From Comamonas aquatica NBRC 14918 (lineage in GTDB: Bacteria > Pseudomonadota > Gammaproteobacteria > Burkholderiales > Burkholderiaceae_C): 56,061 nt of DNA. Where the stretch lies: assembly GCF_000739875.1 (NCBI RefSeq), contig NZ_BBJR01000052.1:1-56061 (forward strand), in the 5' to 3' direction. A program made the translations under genes and the position numbers. The notes below the pieces were generated by a model. That model was not told the DNA's origin. It made no database searches and saw only the letters and a list, made by a program, of their open reading frames with translations. This document shows, in pieces, positions 51,735 to 56,061 of this stretch. Each line of letters opens with the position of its first letter. The stretch's first letter is position 1.

Positions 51735-52556
51735 ATGACCGATACCCCTGACACCCTGGAACCCCAATCCGCCCTGAGCACCGAGATGCTGGAGGAGCTG
51801 GACGCGATGCTGGAAGCCATGCGCGAGCGCGCCGAGGAAATCCCCCAGTGGGAGTTCTGCGACGGCTTCCTGGCGGCCATCGTCTGCACCCGCCGCGAGA
51901 TCCCCGCGACCGAATGGCTGCCCATGCTGCTGGGTGACGGCGAGGCGCTGAGCGTGGCCGAAGGCCAGCCCCTGCCCAAGCTGGAAGCCTTCCTGGATGC
52001 GGCCCAGCAGGCCCGTTTCCTGGAACTGGCCGCGCTGCGCATGGCCGAGCTGCGCACCCAGCTGGACACCGAAATCAAGTCCCTGCAGGACGAGGCCGCC
52101 TTCCAGCCCGAAGTCATGGACACCCGCGGCGCTGTGCTGATGCTGCCCGAGGCCGAGCGTGCCGAGCTGGCCGATGAGGAGATCCCGTCCTTCGCCCAGG
52201 TCTGGGCCCTGGGTTTCATGTTCGTGGTGGAAAACTGGGCCGAGGAATGGGCCGCCCCGCGCGACAAGGAAGCCGCGCAGATGCTGGATGCGGCGATGGA
52301 GTTCGTGGTCGACCTGACCGAGGACGACGACGGCGAGCCTGCGCTGAACCTGTACGCCGAGGAAGGCCCCGCCTCCACCAGCCAGGAGCGCCTGGACGCG
52401 TTCGGCGAAGCCATCTGGGCCGTGTACGACCTGCGCCAGCTGTGGCGCAGCATCGGCCCCCGCGTGGAGGCCGTGGTCAAGGGCGACCAGCCCGGCCGCA
52501 ACGATGCCTGCAGCTGCGGCAGCGGCAAGAAGTTCAAGAAGTGCTGCGGCGCCTGA
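51735..52556 (+). CDS. UPF0149/YecA family protein with C-terminal SEC-C motif
   Basis: A 273-residue acidic protein. The UPF0149 domain covers most of the chain (IPQWEFCDGFLAAIVCTRREIPATEWLPMLLGDG ... FAQVWALGFMFVVENW). The last 22 residues, GRNDACSCGSGKKFKKCCGA, form a SEC-C zinc-binding motif (CxCx8CC) like that of SecA. Function is unknown; SEC-C proteins often bind SecB or ribosomes. ATG 51735 is the family-type start. Confidence 0.88.
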   Translation: MTDTPDTLEPQSALSTEMLEELDAMLEAMRERAEEIPQWEFCDGFLAAIVCTRREIPATEWLPMLLGDGEALSVAEGQPLPKLEAFLDAAQQARFLELAALRMAELRTQLDTEIKSLQDEAAFQPEVMDTRGAVLMLPEAERAELADEEIPSFAQVWALGFMFVVENWAEEWAAPRDKEAAQMLDAAMEFVVDLTEDDDGEPALNLYAEEGPASTSQERLDAFGEAIWAVYDLRQLWRSIGPRVEAVVKGDQPGRNDACSCGSGKKFKKCCGA

Positions 52557-52607
52557 TCGCCTGAATGCCTGAACGCCGGGGCGGAATCCGTCCCGGCACG
52601 CTTCTTG

Positions 52608-52697
52608 AAAAGGAGCTGCTGGCGCTGGTATGCAAAGGGTTTCAGATGGTTTTATCTCTGAAACTCAGACATATCCAGCGCTGGCAGCTCCTTTTTT
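52608..52697. repeat. Dispersed intergenic palindrome, long copy H; possible terminator
   Basis: Outer arms AAAAGGAGCTGCTGGCGCTGG and CCAGCGCTGGCAGCTCCTTTT pair over 21 bp with two mismatches, and an inner TTTCAGA/TCTGAAA stem sits between. The left half, including CAAAGGGTTTCAGATGG, repeats that of copy B (23157-23247). It ends in a T run after the UPF0149 gene and precedes the SulP gene. Confidence 0.82.
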
Positions 52698-52752
52698 GTG
52701 GGTGACTGCCAGGTCTCACCCCGCCCACCGCCCCCGCTCGTTGCACCTGTCC

Positions 52753-54231
52753 ATGTCCTTGCCCCTGCTTGCCCGCCTGCGTGCGGAATGGGCGCCCAGC
52801 ATTCCGCGTGAACTGCTGGCCGGCGCCGTCGCCACCTTCGCCCTGATTCCGGAGGTGATCGCCTTCTCCTTCGTCGCCGGGGTCGATCCGTCCGTGGGGC
52901 TGTTCGCCTCGTTTGTCATCAGCATCGTCATCGCCATCTTCGGCGGGCGCCCGGCCATGGTGTCGGCGGCGGCAGGCTCGGTGGCCCTGGTGGCGGCACC
53001 GCTGGTGGCGGCGCACGGCCTGCCCTACCTGTTTGCCGCCGGCCTGCTGGCCGGTGCCCTGCAGATCGTCTTCGGCCTGTGCAAGCTGGGCGTGCTGATG
53101 CGCTTTGTCTCCAGCTCGGTGCGCACCGGCTTTGTGAATGCGCTGGCCATCCTGATCTTTGCCGCCCAGCTGCCGCACCTGGACGGGGCGAATGCGCCCA
53201 CCTGGGCCCTGCTGGCGCTGGGCCTGCTGCTGATCTACGGCTTGCCGTGGCTGGGCCAGCGCCTGGGGCTGACGCTGTTCGGCCTGATCCCCTCGCCGCT
53301 GATCTGCGTGGTGGTGCTGACCGTGCTGGCGGCGCTGCTGGGCCTGCCCGTGGCCACGGTGGCCGACCTGGGCCGGCTGCCCGAGGCGCTGCCGCAGTTC
53401 GGCCTGCCCGCGGTGCCTGCCAGCCTGGAGACGCTGCGCATCATCTTGCTGCCGGCGCTGGCCATCGCCATGGTCGGCCTGCTGGAGTCGGTGCTGACCG
53501 CCGCCGTGGTCGACGAGATGACCAACACCCCCAGCGACAAGAACCGCGAATGCACGGGCCTGGGCCTGGCCAACATGGCTTCCAGCGTCTTTGGCGGCAT
53601 TGCCGGCTGCGGCATGATCGGCCAGGCCGTGGGCAATGTGAAATACGGCGGGCGCGGGCGCCTGTCCACGCTGTTTGCCGGGGTGTTCCTGCTGGTGCTG
53701 ATGGTGGCGCTCAAGGACTGGGTGTCGCAGGTGCCGGTGGTGGCCCTGGTGGCCATCATGGTCATGGTCTCAGCCTCCACCTTCGACTGGAAGTCGCTGG
53801 GCAACCTGGTGCGCCACCCGCGCCTGTCCAGCGGCGTGATGCTGGCCACGGTGGTCATCACCATCGCCACGCACAACCTGGCGGCGGGTGTGATCACCGG
53901 GGTGCTGCTGTCGGGGGTGTTCTTCACCTTCAAGGTGGCGCACATGCTGCAGGTGCGCCATGCGGATGATCCGGCCACCGGTGCGCGCACCTGGTGGGTC
54001 AGCGGCCAGGTGTTTTTTGCCTCGGCCGATGCGCTGGTGGAAAGCTTCGACGTGCGCGCCGTGGCCGGGCTGCCGGTGCGCATCGACGTCAGCGGCGCGC
54101 AGTTCTGGGACATCACCGCCGTCGGCGCCCTGGACAAGGTGGTGCAGCGCCTGCAGCAGCATGGCTGCACGGTGGAACTGGTGGGCCTGGACGCCCAGAG
54201 CCAGCGCCTGGTGCAGCGCATGAGGACCTGA
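52753..54231 (+). CDS. SulP family inorganic anion transporter
   Basis: A 492-residue SLC26/SulP protein with about 12-14 membrane helices (RELLAGAVATFALIPEVIAFSFVAGVDPSVGLFASF begins the transporter domain) and a C-terminal STAS domain (about 410-490, VRIDVSGAQFWDITAVGALDKVVQRLQQHGCTVELVGL). The transported anion (sulfate, bicarbonate or a dicarboxylate) cannot be deduced. ATG 52753 begins the conserved N-terminus. It shares a bidirectional terminator with the L,D-transpeptidase gene. Confidence 0.9.
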   Translation: MSLPLLARLRAEWAPSIPRELLAGAVATFALIPEVIAFSFVAGVDPSVGLFASFVISIVIAIFGGRPAMVSAAAGSVALVAAPLVAAHGLPYLFAAGLLAGALQIVFGLCKLGVLMRFVSSSVRTGFVNALAILIFAAQLPHLDGANAPTWALLALGLLLIYGLPWLGQRLGLTLFGLIPSPLICVVVLTVLAALLGLPVATVADLGRLPEALPQFGLPAVPASLETLRIILLPALAIAMVGLLESVLTAAVVDEMTNTPSDKNRECTGLGLANMASSVFGGIAGCGMIGQAVGNVKYGGRGRLSTLFAGVFLLVLMVALKDWVSQVPVVALVAIMVMVSASTFDWKSLGNLVRHPRLSSGVMLATVVITIATHNLAAGVITGVLLSGVFFTFKVAHMLQVRHADDPATGARTWWVSGQVFFASADALVESFDVRAVAGLPVRIDVSGAQFWDITAVGALDKVVQRLQQHGCTVELVGLDAQSQRLVQRMRT

Positions 54232-54256
54232 GCAGCCCCTGGCCCTGGGTCAGACA

Positions 54257-54295
54257 CCAAAAAGCCCGCTGGCGCGATGCGAGCGGGCTTTTTGG
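54257..54295. terminator. Bidirectional terminator
   Basis: CCAAAAAGCCCGCT and AGCGGGCTTTTTGG form a perfect 14-bp stem with an 11-base loop; T runs follow on both strands. It serves the convergent SulP and L,D-transpeptidase genes. Confidence 0.93.
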
Positions 54296-54322
54296 CGTGT
54301 GGTGTCGCGCGGCGCGTGGTTC

Positions 54323-55597
54323 TCAGCTCAGCACGTCTTCCGAAAAGATCTGCCAGCGCCCGTCCTGCTTGCGCCAGTACTGGCGCACGGTGGGGCTGTT
54401 GCCGCCCTTGGTGGCCACATGCAGGTTGACGATGCGGATCTCGCCAGCGGCCTCGCGCCAGTTGTAGACCGACATGTCATCGATCGCCAGGTTGGCCAGC
54501 GGGCCGTACGAGGATAGGCGGCTGCGGCGCTTGCTCAGCGGCTCGGCCCCGGCCAGCTCGGCGCTGTACAGCGCTGACAGGCGCTGCGTATCGCCCTGGC
54601 GCCAGGCCGTTTGCCACTGCTCCAGGCCTTGCATGAAGCTGTCCTGCTTGTGCTGCTGGGTGGTCCACTGCGGGGTGACCCAGTCCAGCTTTTCCGCGAT
54701 CAGCACCGGCGTGCGGCGGTCGATGGACTCCATCAGGAAGCTGATGTCCGGGTTGGACAGCACCACGCAGCCATCGCTGGCCTGGGGCACGCGCGCGAAC
54801 TGGTCGGAGGGCACGCCATGCAGCCAGATGCCGCTGCCGGTGCGGCCCTGCAGGCGGTCCCAGTCGTTGGGGTAGTTGACCGTCAGCGCGCCCTTGCCAT
54901 ACAGCTCGGGCAGCTTCTCGCCAGGGATCTGGCGGCCGACGAAGTACACGCCCAGCGGTGTGCGCTGGTCGCCTTCGGCGCGCTTGTGCACGCCGTTGCG
55001 GCCCACGGTGACGTAGAAGTTGGAGATCAGCTCCATGCCCTGCGGGCCGTTGGCGAACACGTACAGCCGCGAGCGGCTGGCATCCACGGCGATCGCATGC
55101 CGCACCGAGGGGCTCAGGTGCAGGAAGTTGCTGGGGATCATGCCCGGTGGCGGCAGGTCGACCGCGGCCTGGCGGCGGCGCTGCAGCTCGCTTTGCAGGC
55201 CCTGGAAGAACTCGGGCGGGGCAATGCTCTGGTCGGCCACGCTGCGGTTGCTGGTGCTGGGCGTGGTCTGTGTCTGGGCCAACTGGGCGCCCATGGGGCC
55301 GCTGCCGGTGCGCATGCGCAGCAGGTCGGCGTAGAGCAACTGGGCGGCGCGGAAGTTGGGCACCTCCTCGGTCAGCTCGGCCACGGCGCGCAGGGCGGCG
55401 TTGATTTCGCGGCGCTCGATCTGCGTCAGGATGGCGACCAGGCGCTGCTCGGCACGCGCCAGCTCCTGGGCCTGCGAGGAGGCCCAGACGGTGGAAGACC
55501 AGCCCAGGCTGGCAGCCAGCGCGGTGCCGGCCAAGCAGGTGGCCAGCCAGCGTGGGCGGAGGGTGGAGGAGGGGCTACGGATCGGATCGCGGAGCAT
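54323..55597 (-). CDS. L,D-transpeptidase (YkuD domain) with C-terminal NTF2-like domain
   Basis: A 424-residue periplasmic enzyme. The signal peptide ends near TVWASS. A helical region follows, then the YkuD domain (about 165-300): IAVDASRSRLYVFANGPQGMELISNFYVTVG, with the catalytic His in WLHGVPSDQF and Cys in ASDGCVVLSN. The C-terminal 110 residues look like the NTF2-like Cds6 domain (QGLEQWQTAWRQGDTQRLSALYS ... QDGRWQIFSEDVLS). It links peptidoglycan by 3-3 cross-links or attaches proteins. Its ATG overlaps the stop of the upstream gene (TAATG). Confidence 0.9.
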   Translation of the reverse strand: MLRDPIRSPSSTLRPRWLATCLAGTALAASLGWSSTVWASSQAQELARAEQRLVAILTQIERREINAALRAVAELTEEVPNFRAAQLLYADLLRMRTGSGPMGAQLAQTQTTPSTSNRSVADQSIAPPEFFQGLQSELQRRRQAAVDLPPPGMIPSNFLHLSPSVRHAIAVDASRSRLYVFANGPQGMELISNFYVTVGRNGVHKRAEGDQRTPLGVYFVGRQIPGEKLPELYGKGALTVNYPNDWDRLQGRTGSGIWLHGVPSDQFARVPQASDGCVVLSNPDISFLMESIDRRTPVLIAEKLDWVTPQWTTQQHKQDSFMQGLEQWQTAWRQGDTQRLSALYSAELAGAEPLSKRRSRLSSYGPLANLAIDDMSVYNWREAAGEIRIVNLHVATKGGNSPTVRQYWRKQDGRWQIFSEDVLS

Positions 55598-56061
55598 TAG
55601 CGGCCTGTTTCTTCTCGGACGATGCGCCACTGGTTGCCCTCGCGCTGCATGCGCAGCGTCTTGCGGGTGGTGGCCTTGTAGCTGCCAGAGGCGTAGTACT
55701 GCTGGAAGCTGGCGGCCGCCTTGTCGCCGTCCAGCGTGACCTTCAGGTTGCGCACCGCCACGGTGATGGCGTCGCGGCCCACGATGCGGTCCTTGCGCTC
55801 CTGCTTCCAGGCCGCCAGGGTGCCGCCCTGGGGATCGAAGCGGGGGCTGTAGGCCGCGTAGTAGGCGTTGATGTTCTGCTGCTCCCAGGCCTTGGCCCAG
55901 GCCAGCACGGCCTTTTCCACCGCGTCGACGGCCTGCTGGTGGGCCGAGGGGCCTTCCTTGGCCTTCTCGGTCTTGTCGGCCTTCTCGACCACGGCGGCGG
56001 CCGGGGCGGCAGGCGCAGGCGGGGTGGCCGCGGGCGCCGGGCTCGCGGGGGTGGCCTGGGC
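55597..56061 (-). CDS. Cds6-like NTF2-fold protein (partial, start outside the window)
   Basis: The last 154 codons of a gene whose start lies beyond the window. The visible part begins with an Ala/Pro-rich linker and a short Lys/Glu-rich stretch, then an NTF2-like domain (VLAWAKAWEQQNINAYYAAYSPRF ... RKTLRMQREGNQWRIVREETGR) of the same kind as the tail of the L,D-transpeptidase encoded next. The stop codon overlaps that gene's start by one base, so the two are coupled and probably act together in the cell wall. Confidence 0.83.
   Translation of the reverse strand, partial: AQATPASPAPAATPPAPAAPAAAVVEKADKTEKAKEGPSAHQQAVDAVEKAVLAWAKAWEQQNINAYYAAYSPRFDPQGGTLAAWKQERKDRIVGRDAITVAVRNLKVTLDGDKAAASFQQYYASGSYKATTRKTLRMQREGNQWRIVREETGR

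Overview
The window is GC-rich, densely coded DNA that fits a betaproteobacterium of the Comamonadaceae (Acidovorax/Comamonas-like). The basis is the protein types (LysR regulators beside Bug/TctC binding proteins, malate synthase G, the lptA-lptB-rpoN order), the short intergenic distances, and a degenerate intergenic palindrome whose core, GCTAGCGCTT/AAGCGCTAGC, I associate with that family. The genus cannot be fixed from the sequence alone. I see no tRNA, rRNA, CRISPR array, transposase or phage gene.

Layout. 0.4-9.2 kb: envelope and accessory genes (DUF2059, YafJ-type amidotransferase, CWC protein, ChaN-type lipoprotein), then an AtuA-type operon with a TctC binding protein and a divergent LysR gene. 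9.3-15.2 kb: a three-lipoprotein CsgG/DUF4810/DUF799 operon, a chemoreceptor and malate synthase G. 15.4-23.1 kb: a LysR gene overlapping a DUF2214 gene, argS, a SPOR protein, dsbA, then lptA-lptB-rpoN. 23.3-27.1 kb: a second chemoreceptor whose dCache domain carries the full amino-acid-binding motif, rlmL and a PIN protein. 27.1-32.5 kb: a lower-GC siderophore-uptake module (SIP reductase, RhtX-like permease, TonB receptor, Crp/Fnr regulator, Fur box) with a palindromic repeat on each side. 32.6-38.3 kb: aroG, then an RNA-regulated block: two back-to-back xanthine (NMT1-motif) riboswitches between a 2OG-Fe(II) oxygenase and an ABC binding protein plus purine deaminase, a guanidine-II riboswitch in front of a guanidinium exporter, a frameshifted ybjQ, and a small structured transcription unit with a 25-codon ORF. 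38.3-44.1 kb: response regulator, RidA/LysR pair, acyltransferase, VOC protein, DmeF/DmeR metal efflux pair, YkvA. 44.3-48.5 kb: a hybrid histidine kinase with a DctB-like sensor domain, divergent from dctA. 48.6-56.1 kb: diguanylate cyclase, an unrecognised protein, a kinase-like protein, UPF0149/SEC-C protein, SulP transporter and an L,D-transpeptidase pair cut by the window end.

Most interesting: the divergent pair of xanthine riboswitches with its small purine module; the undescribed small RNA or micropeptide unit at about 38.0-38.3 kb; a dispersed family of at least nine intergenic palindromes; the DctB-like hybrid kinase opposite dctA with a perfect 14-bp palindrome between them; and the PctA-like amino-acid chemoreceptor.
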